Source: Streptomyces sp. WM4235 (lineage in GTDB: Bacteria > Actinomycetota > Actinomycetes > Streptomycetales > Streptomycetaceae). From it: a stretch of 64,000 nucleotides of DNA. The notes below the pieces were generated by a model that searched no databases, was not told the origin of the DNA, and saw only the letters and a program-made list of their open reading frames with translations. The stretch spans positions 82,728 to 146,727 of the forward strand of contig NZ_LGDE01000002.1 in the NCBI RefSeq assembly GCF_001279725.1. The letters are read 5' to 3'. A program made the position numbers and the translations under genes. Within the stretch, counting starts at the first letter, position 1. Every line of letters starts with the position of its first letter. Positions 44,987 through 56,140 of this stretch are shown one piece after another.

Positions 44987-46681
44987 ATGTCAACGCAACA
45001 CGTGCAGCGCATGTCCCGCCTCATGGCCAAGACCCTCCGCGAGGACCCGGCCGACGCGGAGACCCTCAGCCACCGCATGCTGGTCCGCGCCGGCTACGTC
45101 CGGCGCAGTTCCGCCGGGGTGTGGACCTGGCTGCCGCTCGGCAAGCGGGTCCTGGACAACGTCTCGCGCGTCGTCCGCGAGGAGATGGACGCGATCGGGG
45201 CCCAGGAGGTACTCCTCCCCGCGCTGCTGCCCAAAGAGCCGTACGAGGTCAGCGGCCGCTGGTCGGAGTACGGCGACCTGCTCTTCCGCCTCAAGGACCG
45301 CAAGGGCGCGGACTATCTCCTCGGCCCCACCCACGAGGAGATCTTCACCCTGCTGGTGAAGGACCAGTGCACGTCCTACAAGGACCTGCCGGTCATGCTC
45401 TACCAGATCCAGACCAAGTACCGCGACGAGGCCAGGCCGCGCTCCGGGGTGCTGCGCGGCCGCGAGTTCCAGATGAAGGACTCGTACTCCTTCGACGTGA
45501 GCGACGAGGGCCTGGCCGAGTCCTACGCCCTCCACCGCGCCGCCTACCGTCGCATCTTCGAGCGGCTCGGGCTGAACCACCGGATCGTGTCGGCGGTCTC
45601 GGGAGCGATGGGCGGCTCCGCGTCCGAGGAGTTCCTCGCCCCGGCCGAGGCGGGCGAGGACACCTTCGCCGACTGCCCGTCCTGCGACTACGCGGCCAAC
45701 ACGGAGGCGGTGACCTTCGCCCTGACCCCGGTGGCCGGCGAGCACGGCCCGCTGGAGGAGATCCCCACCCCCGACACCCCCACCATCGAGACGCTGGCCG
45801 CCCACCTGGGCGTACCCGCCTCGGCGACGCTGAAGAACCTCCTCGTCAAGGTCGACGGCGAGATCGTGGCCGTCGGCGTACCGGGGGACCGCGAGGTGGA
45901 CCTCGGGAAGCTGGGCGAGCATCTCGCCCCGGCCGTCGTGGAATTGGTCACGGCCGAGGACTTCGTGGACCGGCCCGACCTGGTACGCGGCTACGTGGGC
46001 CCCCAGGGCCTGGGCAAGGTCCGCTACCTGGCCGACCCCCGTGTCGCGCCCGGCACTTCATGGGTGACCGGCGCCAACAAGCCCGACACACACGCCCGCG
46101 ACGTGGTCTGCGGACGGGACTTCGAGGTGGACCGGTACCTCGACGTGGTGGTCGTGGAGCCCGGCGACCCCTGCCCGCTCTGCGGTGTCGGCCTCCGCCT
46201 GGACCGCGCGATCGAGATCGGCCACATCTTCCAACTGGGCCGCAAGTACGCCGACGCCTTCGGGCTCGACGTGCTCGGCAAGGAGGGCAAGCCGGTCCGG
46301 GTCACGATGGGCTCGTACGGGATCGGCGTCTCCCGGGCGGTCGCGGCGCTCGCCGAACAGACCGCCGACGAACGGGGGTTGTGCTGGCCCGCCGAGGTGG
46401 CACCGGCCGACGTGCACGTGGTCGCGGCGGGCAAGGCCGTACCGCTGGCGCTCGCCGCGGAAGCCGCCGAGGCGCTGGCCGCCGCGGGCCGGCGGGTCCT
46501 CCTGGACGACCGGCCGGGACTGTCGCCCGGGGTCAAGCTCACCGACGCGGAGTTGATCGGCGTGCCGTGGATCCTGGTCGCCGGGCGCCGCTCGGCCGAG
46601 TCGGTGGTCGAACTCCAGAACCGCAGGGAAGGCACCCGCGAGGAGCTCCCCCTGGCGCAGGCGCTGGCCCGCCTGACGTGA
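44987..46681 (+). CDS. proS: Prolyl-tRNA synthetase
   Basis: This 564-residue class II synthetase charges tRNA-Pro. Class II motif 1 is around [15 protein letters not shown], motif 2 around [26 protein letters not shown] region, and motif 3 near the end of the core ([16 protein letters not shown]). The insertion (INS, YbaK-like editing) domain lies near residues 240-400, including the motifs [10 protein letters not shown] and [12 protein letters not shown], so this is the bacterial ProRS with editing. ATG at 44987 gives the canonical start. Expected to be essential. Confidence 0.95.
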   Translation: MSTQHVQRMSRLMAKTLREDPADAETLSHRMLVRAGYVRRSSAGVWTWLPLGKRVLDNVSRVVREEMDAIGAQEVLLPALLPKEPYEVSGRWSEYGDLLFRLKDRKGADYLLGPTHEEIFTLLVKDQCTSYKDLPVMLYQIQTKYRDEARPRSGVLRGREFQMKDSYSFDVSDEGLAESYALHRAAYRRIFERLGLNHRIVSAVSGAMGGSASEEFLAPAEAGEDTFADCPSCDYAANTEAVTFALTPVAGEHGPLEEIPTPDTPTIETLAAHLGVPASATLKNLLVKVDGEIVAVGVPGDREVDLGKLGEHLAPAVVELVTAEDFVDRPDLVRGYVGPQGLGKVRYLADPRVAPGTSWVTGANKPDTHARDVVCGRDFEVDRYLDVVVVEPGDPCPLCGVGLRLDRAIEIGHIFQLGRKYADAFGLDVLGKEGKPVRVTMGSYGIGVSRAVAALAEQTADERGLCWPAEVAPADVHVVAAGKAVPLALAAEAAEALAAAGRRVLLDDRPGLSPGVKLTDAELIGVPWILVAGRRSAESVVELQNRREGTREELPLAQALARLT

Positions 46682-46727
46682 CGTGACGGTCCGGCCGGGA
46701 CGCGGGGCCCGTCGGCCCGTGTCCCGG

Positions 46728-47645
46728 CTAGTCGCGTTCGGCCGGGGGCGGGTCGAGGGCCGGGGGCGCGTCGGGGTCCGCACCCGGCTCGATGGTCGGG
46801 GTCGGGGTCGCGGTCGGGGCCGCGCCCGGCTCGATGGCCGGACCCGGGGGTGCCGGGGGTGCCGGGGGTGCGGGAGGCGCGGGGGCGGGCGCCGCGCGTT
46901 CGAGGAAGCGCAGGAGTTCCACCGGGAACGGCAGGACCAGCGTGGAGTTCTTCTCCGCCGCCACCGCCACCACCGTCTGCAGGAGCCGCAGTTGCAGCGC
47001 CGCCGGCTGCTCCGACATCACCTCGGCCGCCTCGGCCAGCTTCCTCGACGCCTGGAGTTCCGCGTCCGCGTTGATGATGCGCGCCCGCCGCTCACGGTCC
47101 GCCTCGGCCTGCCGGGCCATCGACCGTTTCATGGTCTCCGGCAGCGAGACGTCCTTGATCTCGACCCGGTCGATCTGGACGCCCCAGCCGATCGCCGGGC
47201 TGTCGATCATCAGCTCCAGTCCCTGGTTCAGCTGCTCCCGGTTGGACAGCAGATCGTCCAGGTCCGACTTGCCGATGATGGACCGCAGCGAGGTCTGGGC
47301 CATCTGCGAGACCGCGAACCGGTAGTCCTCGACCTGGATGATCGCGTCGGCCGCGTCGACCACCTTGAAGTAGACGACCGCGTCCACCCGCACCGTGACG
47401 TTGTCCCGGGTGATGCCCTCCTGGGCCGGCACCGGCATCGTCACGATCTGCATGTTCACCTTGCGCAGCTTGTCCACGCCCGGGACGACGAAGGTGAAGC
47501 CGGGGCCCCGAACACCCTCACGGAGCCGGCCCAGCCGGAACACCACGCCCCGCTCGTACTGCTTCACCACCCGGGCGGCGACGCCCAGGTACACCATGAT
47601 TCCCACGCCCGCGGCGACAGCCGCTGTCAGCAGTTCCTCGACCAT
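46728..47645 (-). CDS. SPFH-domain slipin (stomatin-like)
   Basis: This 305-residue protein has an N-terminal membrane helix (ELLTAAVAAGVGIMVYLGVAA), then the SPFH/Band 7 domain (EYERGVVFRLGRLREGVRGPG-like start, RDNVTVRVDAVVYFKV, SLRSIIGKSDLDDLLS) and the usual EKNSTLVLPFPVELLRFLE end. A ~60-residue tail is Pro/Ala/Thr-rich with PAPPAPP and PTPTIEPGA repeats. Slipins scaffold membrane microdomains and often pair with an NfeD protease partner; none is seen next to it. ATG at 47645 lies behind a long AT-rich palindrome. Confidence 0.9.
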   Translation of the reverse strand: MVEELLTAAVAAGVGIMVYLGVAARVVKQYERGVVFRLGRLREGVRGPGFTFVVPGVDKLRKVNMQIVTMPVPAQEGITRDNVTVRVDAVVYFKVVDAADAIIQVEDYRFAVSQMAQTSLRSIIGKSDLDDLLSNREQLNQGLELMIDSPAIGWGVQIDRVEIKDVSLPETMKRSMARQAEADRERRARIINADAELQASRKLAEAAEVMSEQPAALQLRLLQTVVAVAAEKNSTLVLPFPVELLRFLERAAPAPAPPAPPAPPAPPGPAIEPGAAPTATPTPTIEPGADPDAPPALDPPPAERD

Positions 47646-47657
47646 GACGGCCCCCTG

Positions 47658-47681
47658 CCGTACATATCCTTATATGTACGG
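47658..47681 (-). promoter_or_regulatory. Perfect 10-bp inverted repeat upstream of the slipin gene
   Basis: CCGTACATAT (47658-47667) and ATATGTACGG (47672-47681) are perfect arms around CCTT. The AT-rich core contrasts with its surroundings. It lies 13-36 bp before the slipin ATG and just after the upstream gene's stop. On the minus strand it contains TATAAGG, so a repressor would cover a -10. A GAAC-type or PadR-like dimer is conceivable; I cannot tell. Confidence 0.6.
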
Positions 47682-47687
47682 TATGCC

Positions 47688-48590
47688 CTACAGCCAGGCC
47701 GCGAACTCCAACAACAGCTCGGCGTCCCGACGCCGCCCGGCGGCCAGCGCCCGGTTCCCCGACTCCACCGCGCGGAACACCGCCCAGCCCCGCAGCCGCT
47801 CCCGGTCCACGTCCAACGCGTCGGCCAGTTTGTTCACCCGCCGGCGCGCGCCCGACGCCCCCGTCGAGGAGGCGACCTGGTCCTCCAGCCGGTCCCTGAC
47901 CAGCCGCGCGAGGTCGTAGGCCCGCTCGCCGACCACCGGGTCGGGACCGACCGTCAGCCACGGCGCCCGCTCACCCGCCAACACCTTGCCCTGCCGGAAG
48001 TTCCCGTGCAGCAGCAGTTCCTCGCCCGGCGCCGCCGTCAGCTCCTCACGGAGCGCGAGGGCCGTCGCGGCCAGCGCCTCGACCTCCGGGGGAGCCTTCC
48101 GCAGTGCCTCGGCCTGCCGGTCCGTGCGCTGCGCGACGGTCTCCCACCGGTGATCGGCCCCGGGGGCCACCCACAGCCGCCGGAGCGTCCCCGAGGCCTC
48201 CAGCAGCGCCTTCGCCTCGGGCAGCGAGCGCAGCGACACCTCCGGGTGCAGCCGCTCCAGGAGCAGCGCCCCGTCCTCCTCGTGGTAACGCGAGTCCAGG
48301 ACCCGTACGGCCCCGAACCCGCCCCAGTGGGCGAGCGCCGCCAGCTCCCGGTCGGGCCGCGCCCCGGGGGGCGCCAACTTCAGCGCGGCCGGGGTCCCGT
48401 CGGCGTACCGGACGAGGACCACCAGGCTGCTGCGGCCACCCGGGGCCTGCACCCGCTGCGCGGCCACCTCACGCCGGGTCAGCGCCTCCTCGGTCAGTCG
48501 GGGCAACCGCCCCAGCCAGTCCGTGTCCCGCGTCGTCTCCGGCGTCTCGCCGAGCGCCCGTACCAGCCGCTGCGGCGGTTCGAAAGCCAT
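47688..48590 (-). CDS. Aminoglycoside phosphotransferase-fold protein, probable pseudokinase
   Basis: This 300-residue protein has the APH/HUR-kinase fold: Lys71 in PAALKLAPPG, Glu region LLLERLHPEVSL, and the catalytic-loop position LLLHGNFRQGKVL. Canonical HGDxHxxN reads HGNFRQGK (D197N, H199R, N202K), and the DFG-like Asp in WLxIDP is Gly215 (WLTVGPDP). All the residues needed for Mg-ATP phosphotransfer are therefore changed although the fold is well kept. It may bind a nucleotide or ligand without catalysis. The gene lies between slipin and ferritin-like genes on the minus strand. Confidence 0.8.
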   Translation of the reverse strand: MAFEPPQRLVRALGETPETTRDTDWLGRLPRLTEEALTRREVAAQRVQAPGGRSSLVVLVRYADGTPAALKLAPPGARPDRELAALAHWGGFGAVRVLDSRYHEEDGALLLERLHPEVSLRSLPEAKALLEASGTLRRLWVAPGADHRWETVAQRTDRQAEALRKAPPEVEALAATALALREELTAAPGEELLLHGNFRQGKVLAGERAPWLTVGPDPVVGERAYDLARLVRDRLEDQVASSTGASGARRRVNKLADALDVDRERLRGWAVFRAVESGNRALAAGRRRDAELLLEFAAWL

Positions 48591-48606
48591 GCGTGCGTGA
48601 TCCCTT

Positions 48607-49065
48607 TCAGCTGGTCTGGGCTCGCTTCGAACGTTCCGTGAGCCCAGGGAAGGCTACGCCGACACCACGCCAGCGCGCCGCGCGGACCGCCGCGGCGCTC
48701 AGCGCGTCGGCCGCCTCGCGGCGCAACGGGCCGTCGGCGGCCCGCACCAGATCGGAGTAGGCGCCGGCCACCCGGTCCTCGACGTCACCGGCGAGCCGCT
48801 CGGCGTCCGCAGGGGTCCGCAGTTCGAACGGCAGGGCGTACGCGGCCTCCGACGGTCGGGGGGATCCGCCCAGGTCACGCACGGTACGGGCGAGCGAGTC
48901 ACGCCGCGCCAGGTGCTGCCCGTACGCCTCGCGGGCCTCGGGCGCACGGGCCGCCGCGATGCGCGCGCCGATCACCCCGTAGGCGTACGCGGCTGCGTGC
49001 TCGGCGGCCAACGCTGACTGCGCGGCCTCCAGCGGGCGGGTCGTCGCGGAGGGCTCGGGCTTCAC
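48607..49065 (-). CDS. Ferritin-like (DUF4439-type) protein
   Basis: This 152-residue protein is mainly helical: ALAAEHAAAYAYGVIGARI carries the Glu/His pattern of a ferritin-like helix, then EAYGQHLARRDSLARTVRD and VAGAYSDLVRAADGPLR. A four-helix ferritin-like fold is expected; the two-metal ligand set is only partly visible (EHxxxY). The GTG start overlaps the upstream lipoprotein stop (GTGA), so the pair is probably made together. The role is unknown. Confidence 0.72.
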   Translation of the reverse strand: MKPEPSATTRPLEAAQSALAAEHAAAYAYGVIGARIAAARAPEAREAYGQHLARRDSLARTVRDLGGSPRPSEAAYALPFELRTPADAERLAGDVEDRVAGAYSDLVRAADGPLRREAADALSAAAVRAARWRGVGVAFPGLTERSKRAQTS

Positions 49066-49694
49066 GGTCGGGCTCCCGGGTTCGAGGTCAGCAGGTACGC
49101 GTGGACCGCGCCGCAGGCCGCGACCGAGGCCAGCAGGCGCGCCAGCTCCCCGGGGGCGCCGGCCAGCGCGACGGTCCGGGTCTCGGCCAGGCTCCGCTCG
49201 GCGTCCGCGAGTTCGGTCAGGGCGTCGGCGGCCTTGGGCGGAACCGGCTCGCCGGAGCGCGACGGCGTGGCCGTCGCCGAGGCGGAGGGCGAAGGGGAGG
49301 CCTTCCGCTCGTCCGACCGACCGGGTTCGACGAACGCCAGGGCGGCGGGGTGCGCCGCGACGGAGGCGCGCAGCGGTACCAGCCGCCCGGCCAGGTCCGG
49401 ATGGGCGGCGATGGTCCTGTCGTAACGTTCCAGCAGATCCTCGCTGTCACGAACGGCGCCCTCCCGCATCCGCCGTTCGAGTGACACCTCGGTGCTCGCG
49501 CCGGAGGAGTCGTCACCACCCGAGCACCCGCCGAGCAGCGCGGTGCCGCCCGCGCCGACGGCCGTGACGAGCACGCCGCGACGAGAGGGGCGCGATGCGC
49601 GCGAAGGACGCGGGGGACCGGCGGCCTCCGCCGGCTCCGGGAAACCCGAGGTCCGCGCGGGCACGGACGGCGGGCGTGGCGTGGTCCAGGGCAC
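49062..49694 (-). CDS. Probable lipoprotein coupled to the ferritin-like gene
   Basis: This ~210-residue protein is predicted to be a Tat-type lipoprotein: SRPSRRGVLVTAVGAGGTALLGGC, with lipobox LGGC after an unusual ~60-residue Pro-rich leader. The mature part has helical stretches (SLERRMREGAVRDSEDLLERYDRTI, ALTELADAERSLAETRTVAL) around a Ser/Ala/Thr/Pro linker, so a helical ferritin-like bundle is likely. GTG at 49694 follows CGGAGG. The gene overlaps the next by 4 bp. It diverges from rimP. Confidence 0.65.
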   Translation of the reverse strand: MPWTTPRPPSVPARTSGFPEPAEAAGPPRPSRASRPSRRGVLVTAVGAGGTALLGGCSGGDDSSGASTEVSLERRMREGAVRDSEDLLERYDRTIAAHPDLAGRLVPLRASVAAHPAALAFVEPGRSDERKASPSPSASATATPSRSGEPVPPKAADALTELADAERSLAETRTVALAGAPGELARLLASVAACGAVHAYLLTSNPGARP

Positions 49695-49851
49695 GGTGAC
49701 GTCCTCCGGAGGTGACGGCGGGGCGGGTGTGATCAAGGTACCCGGGGCCCGTCCCGGAGCGCGGACGGCAACACCCTCCGCGACCGGATACCCTTTGACC
49801 TGACACGCGACAGAAAACCACAACAGCACACGCGGCCGAGGAGTCACCCGG

Positions 49852-50349
49852 ATGAGCACCACCCAGAGCGACAGGCTGCGCGGACTGCTGGAGCCGCTGG
49901 TCACCGCCAAGGGCCTGGACCTCGAAGACATCGAGACGTCCAAGGCGGGCAAGCGCCGGATGCTGCGGATCATCGTGGATTCCGATGAGGGTGTGGAACT
50001 GGACGCCTGTGCCGAGCTGAGTCGCGAGGTCTCCGATCTGCTCGACGAGAGCGACGTGATGGGCGAGGACGAGTACGTCCTCGAAGTGAGCTCGCCGGGC
50101 GCGGACCGCCCGCTGACCGAGCACCGTCACTACATCCGGGCGATCGGCCGTCTCGTGAAGTTCCAGTCGGCCGAGAGCGGGGAACTGATCGCCCGCATCC
50201 TCGACGTCGACGACGAGGGCATGGACCTCGAAGTACCGGGTGTGAAGGGCCGCAAGGCGACCACCCGCCGCATCGCATTCACCGACATCGTCAAGGCGCG
50301 TGTCGAGATCGAGTTCAACCGCAAGGACAAGAAGGAAGAGGAGGCGTAG
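49852..50349 (+). CDS. rimP: Ribosome maturation factor RimP
   Basis: This 165-residue protein assists 30S maturation. Landmarks: the N-terminal [64 protein letters not shown] and a C-terminal acidic/Lys tail ([10 protein letters not shown]). ATG at 49852 is a normal family start. It is the first gene of the rimP-nusA-ylxR-infB cluster and is 2 bp from nusA, implying one transcript. Confidence 0.95.
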   Translation: MSTTQSDRLRGLLEPLVTAKGLDLEDIETSKAGKRRMLRIIVDSDEGVELDACAELSREVSDLLDESDVMGEDEYVLEVSSPGADRPLTEHRHYIRAIGRLVKFQSAESGELIARILDVDDEGMDLEVPGVKGRKATTRRIAFTDIVKARVEIEFNRKDKKEEEA

Positions 50350-50351
50350 TC

Positions 50352-51440
50352 GTGGACATCGACATGAGTGCCCTACGGGGTCTGGTCCGGGAGAAGGAGA
50401 TCTCCTTCGACCTGCTCGTCGAGGCGATCGAGTCGGCCCTCCTCATCGCGTACCACCGCACCGAGGGCAGCTTCCGCCGCGCCCGCGTCGTGCTCGACCG
50501 CACCAACGGTCACGTGGTCGTGTGGGCGACGGAAGACCCGAAGGATCTCGAAGAGGGCCAGGAGCCCAAGGAGTTCGACGACACGCCGTCGGACTTCGGC
50601 CGGATCGCCGCGACGACCGCCAAGCAGGTGATCCTCCAGCGTCTGCGCGACGCCGAGGACGACCTGACCTTCGGCGAGTTCCTCGGCCGCGAGGGTGACG
50701 TCATCACCGGCGTCGTCCAGCAGGGCAAGGACCCCAAGAACGTCCTCGTCGACATCGGCAAGCTGGAGGCCATCCTGCCGGTGCAGGAGCAGGTCCCCGG
50801 TGAGGAGTACACCCACGGGCTGCGCCTGAAGGCGTACGTGGTGCGCGTCGCGAAGGGCGTCCGCGGCCCGTCCGTGACCCTCTCGCGGACCCACCCCAAC
50901 CTGGTGAAGAAGCTGTTCGCCCTGGAGGTCCCGGAGATCGCCGACGGCAGCGTCGAGATCTCGGCCATCGCCCGCGAGGCCGGCCACCGCACCAAGATCG
51001 CCGTCCGCTCCACGCGTTCCGGCCTGAACCCCAAGGGCGCCTGCATCGGCCCCATGGGCAGCCGCGTGCGCAACGTGATGGCCGAATTGCACGGTGAGAA
51101 GATCGACATCGTCGACTGGTCGGACGACCCGGCGGAGATGGTCGCCAACGCCCTGTCACCCGCCCGGGTGAGCAAGGTCGAGGTCGTCGACTGGGACTCC
51201 CGTTCCGCCCGCGTGACCGTGCCCGACTACCAGCTGTCGCTGGCCATCGGCAAGGAGGGCCAGAACGCCCGCCTTGCCGCGCGGCTCACCGGCTGGCGCA
51301 TCGACATCCGCCCGGACACCGAGGACCCCTCGGACCGGGACGGCGACCGCGACCGCGGTGGTGACCGGGACCGCGACGGTGACCGGGACCGCGGTGGTGA
51401 CCGCGGTGCGGACCGTCACTCCGACCGGCGCGGGGAATAA
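50352..51440 (+). CDS. nusA: Transcription elongation/antitermination factor NusA
   Basis: This 362-residue NusA has an N-terminal RNA-polymerase-binding domain, S1 ([21 protein letters not shown]), and two KH domains ([46 protein letters not shown]). It lacks the C-terminal acidic repeats of E. coli NusA. Instead the last ~40 residues are an Asp/Arg/Gly repeat ([10 protein letters not shown] twice), encoded by a 30-bp-period DNA repeat at ~51330-51415. The tail probably is disordered and may bind RNA or protein. GTG start at 50352. Confidence 0.95.
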   Translation: MDIDMSALRGLVREKEISFDLLVEAIESALLIAYHRTEGSFRRARVVLDRTNGHVVVWATEDPKDLEEGQEPKEFDDTPSDFGRIAATTAKQVILQRLRDAEDDLTFGEFLGREGDVITGVVQQGKDPKNVLVDIGKLEAILPVQEQVPGEEYTHGLRLKAYVVRVAKGVRGPSVTLSRTHPNLVKKLFALEVPEIADGSVEISAIAREAGHRTKIAVRSTRSGLNPKGACIGPMGSRVRNVMAELHGEKIDIVDWSDDPAEMVANALSPARVSKVEVVDWDSRSARVTVPDYQLSLAIGKEGQNARLAARLTGWRIDIRPDTEDPSDRDGDRDRGGDRDRDGDRDRGGDRGADRHSDRRGE

Positions 51441-51500
51441 ACCACTACCGGTCGGTGGTTTTCGGCCGGTAGACAGGGACCCCGCAGGTCGGGGTCCCTG
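51440..51500 (+). terminator. Tandem hairpins after nusA
   Basis: AACCAC (51440-51445)/GTGGTT (51455-51460) with TTTT tail is followed by CAGGGACCCCG (51474-51484)/CGGGGTCCCTG (51490-51500), 11 bp perfect. The pair could limit read-through from nusA to ylxR-infB. Confidence 0.75.
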
Positions 51501-51596
51501 ACCTGTGGGTCCTCCGGGATCCATGTGAATCACAACGACATCCGTTCGATTTTTCGCCCGAAGGGGTGAGGTCGGTGCGGGGAGGTAGACTTAGGC

Positions 51597-51884
51597 GTGT
51601 CTGGCCGGACGCAAGCCCGCGCATGCCCCGAACGCACCTGTGTGGGGTGTCGGGAGCGAGCGGCCAAGAGCGATCTGCTGCGCATCGTGGCGGTCGAGGA
51701 CGAATGCGTCCCCGATCCTCGCGGTACGCTGCCCGGCCGGGGTGCCTACGTGCACCCCGCCGTGGTCTGCCTCGACCAGGCGGTCCGCCGCAGAGCGTTC
51801 CCCCGGGCCCTTCGGTCCGCCGGAGCGCTCGACACGGCGACACTGCGCAAAGCCGTGGCCGGTGAGGCCGGGGCGACACCGTAA
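51597..51884 (+). CDS. YlxR family RNA-binding protein
   Basis: This 95-residue protein has the YlxR hallmark RTCVGCRERAAKSDLLRIV, then PGRGAYVHP and basic C-terminal residues (RRRAFPRALR). The two Cys are in a CxxC turn. It is found next to nusA and infB in many bacteria and is thought to bind RNA or the transcription complex. GTG start at 51597. A 147-bp leader follows before infB. Confidence 0.88.
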   Translation: MSGRTQARACPERTCVGCRERAAKSDLLRIVAVEDECVPDPRGTLPGRGAYVHPAVVCLDQAVRRRAFPRALRSAGALDTATLRKAVAGEAGATP

Positions 51885-51951
51885 GAAGTAGTACGGCACG
51901 GATACCCCGTGCGGTCAGGTACCTCGCGAGTTGGAAGTAGGTCGAGATTGC

Positions 51952-52019
51952 GATGAGCACTCGATGAGTACGCGATGAGTACGCCCATGAAGTAGCGACG
52001 GTCCGGCGTAACCCGGACC
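51952..52019 (+). promoter_or_regulatory. infB leader: three overlapping mini-ORFs and a hairpin
   Basis: An 11-bp tandem repeat (gatgagcactc, then gatgagtacgc twice; 51952-51984) makes three short reading frames that overlap by ATGA: MSTR* (51953-51967), MSTR* (51964-51978) and MSTPMK* (51975-51995). A 7-bp hairpin GGTCCGG-cgtaac-CCGGACC (52000-52019) follows, next to the infB AAAAGGAG. The design suggests translational control of infB. No other function is apparent, and proof is lacking. Confidence 0.6.
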
Positions 52020-52032
52020 TAAAAGGAGCGAA

Positions 52033-55164
<3,132 letters not shown>

Positions 55165-55188
55165 GCGCGAGGCGGTTCGCACCGTGTC

Positions 55189-55216
55189 GTAAGGCGTAAG
55201 GCGTAAGGCGTAAGGC
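55189..55216 (+). repeat. Four tandem copies of a 7-bp repeat (GTAAGGC)
   Basis: Four exact 7-bp units lie 25 bp after the infB stop and before the terminator hairpins. The unit length is not a multiple of three and no gene reads through it. Confidence 0.85.
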
Positions 55217-55285
55217 TCGTACGGCCGAGAGGTCGTACGAGTAGCACCGGGGCCGGTCGGCGGAATATCCGTCGATCGGCCCCGG
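55216..55285 (+). terminator. Two hairpins after infB
   Basis: CTCGTACG (55216-55223)/CGTACGAG (55234-55241) is followed by a 17-bp stem, CCGGGGCCG... (55247-55263)/...CGGCCCCGG (55269-55285), with two wobbles and an AATAT loop. The second hairpin is strong enough to stop or process the transcript. Confidence 0.8.
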
Positions 55286-55369
55286 CCGTTGCGTGTACGG
55301 TTCTGGTGATCCTGCCGCGCGTAGGCCGGCAGGCCACCGAACCCGCACCGGCGGGACATCCGGAACTGC

Positions 55370-55663
55370 ATGTACGTGGGGACTCTGTCCTTCGATCTGC
55401 TCCTCGGCGACGTTCACTCGCTGAAGGAGAAACGCTCCGTCGTCCGGCCCATCGTCGCCGAGCTCCAACGCAAGTTCTCCGTGAGCGCGGCAGAGGTGGG
55501 CGACCAGGACCTGCACCGCAGGGCCCTCATAGGGGTCGCCCTGGTGAGTGGGGACGCGGGGTTCGTGTCGGACGTACTGGACCGCTGCGAGCGGTTGGTC
55601 GCGGCACGTCCTGAAGTGGAGCTGCTGTCGGTACGACGGCGGCTCCACGGTGATGAAGACTGA
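55370..55663 (+). CDS. DUF503 (YlxP-like) protein
   Basis: This 97-residue protein begins MYVGTLSFDLLLGDVHSLKEKRSVVRPIVAELQRKF, the signature of the YlxP/DUF503 family found between infB and rbfA. AAEVGDQDLHRRALIGVALVSGDA follows, then LDRCERLVAARPEVELL. Function is unsettled; the neighbourhood suggests ribosome biogenesis. It starts 27 codons upstream of rbfA's end-to-end neighbour and is 27 bp from rbfA. Confidence 0.88.
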   Translation: MYVGTLSFDLLLGDVHSLKEKRSVVRPIVAELQRKFSVSAAEVGDQDLHRRALIGVALVSGDAGFVSDVLDRCERLVAARPEVELLSVRRRLHGDED

Positions 55664-55690
55664 CTGCAAGACAAAGAAGGAGACGGACCA

Positions 55691-56140
55691 GTGGCCGACA
55701 ATGCGCGGGCGAAGAAGCTGGCGGACCTCATCCGGGAGGTGGTGGCCGAGAAGCTGCAGCGCGGTGTCAAGGACCCCCGCCTCGGTACGCACGTGACCAT
55801 CACGGACACCCGGGTCACCGGCGACCTGCGGGAGGCCACGGTCTTCTACACGGTCTACGGCGACGACGAGGACCGGGCCAGTGCGGCGGCGGGCCTCGAA
55901 AGCGCCAAGGGCGTACTGCGCTCCGCGGTCGGTCGGGCGGCGGGAACCAAGTTCACGCCCACCCTGACCTTCGTGGCGGACGCCCTCCCGGAGAACGCCA
56001 AGACCATCGAAGACCTCCTCGAGAAGGCGCGGACCTCCGACGCCCAGGTGCGCGAGGTCTCCTCCGGCGCGAAGTACGCCGGCGAGGCCGACCCGTACAA
56101 GAAGCCGGACGAGGACGACGAGGACGCAACCGCGGAATGA
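55691..56140 (+). CDS. rbfA: Ribosome-binding factor A
   Basis: This 149-residue KH-type factor helps finish 30S subunits and cold growth. Landmarks: ARAKKLADLIREVVAEKLQRGVKDPRLG and VTITDTRVTGDLREATVFYTVYG, then FTPTLTFVADALPENAKTIEDLLEKA. The C terminus is extended and acidic (KPDEDDEDATAE). GTG start at 55691; stop overlaps truB (ATGA). Confidence 0.95.
   Translation: MADNARAKKLADLIREVVAEKLQRGVKDPRLGTHVTITDTRVTGDLREATVFYTVYGDDEDRASAAAGLESAKGVLRSAVGRAAGTKFTPTLTFVADALPENAKTIEDLLEKARTSDAQVREVSSGAKYAGEADPYKKPDEDDEDATAE

Noticed and set aside
51333..51410. Possible CRISPR-like or minisatellite array at the nusA end
   Set aside because: The repeat is in frame within nusA and encodes its C-terminal tail; there are no spacers.
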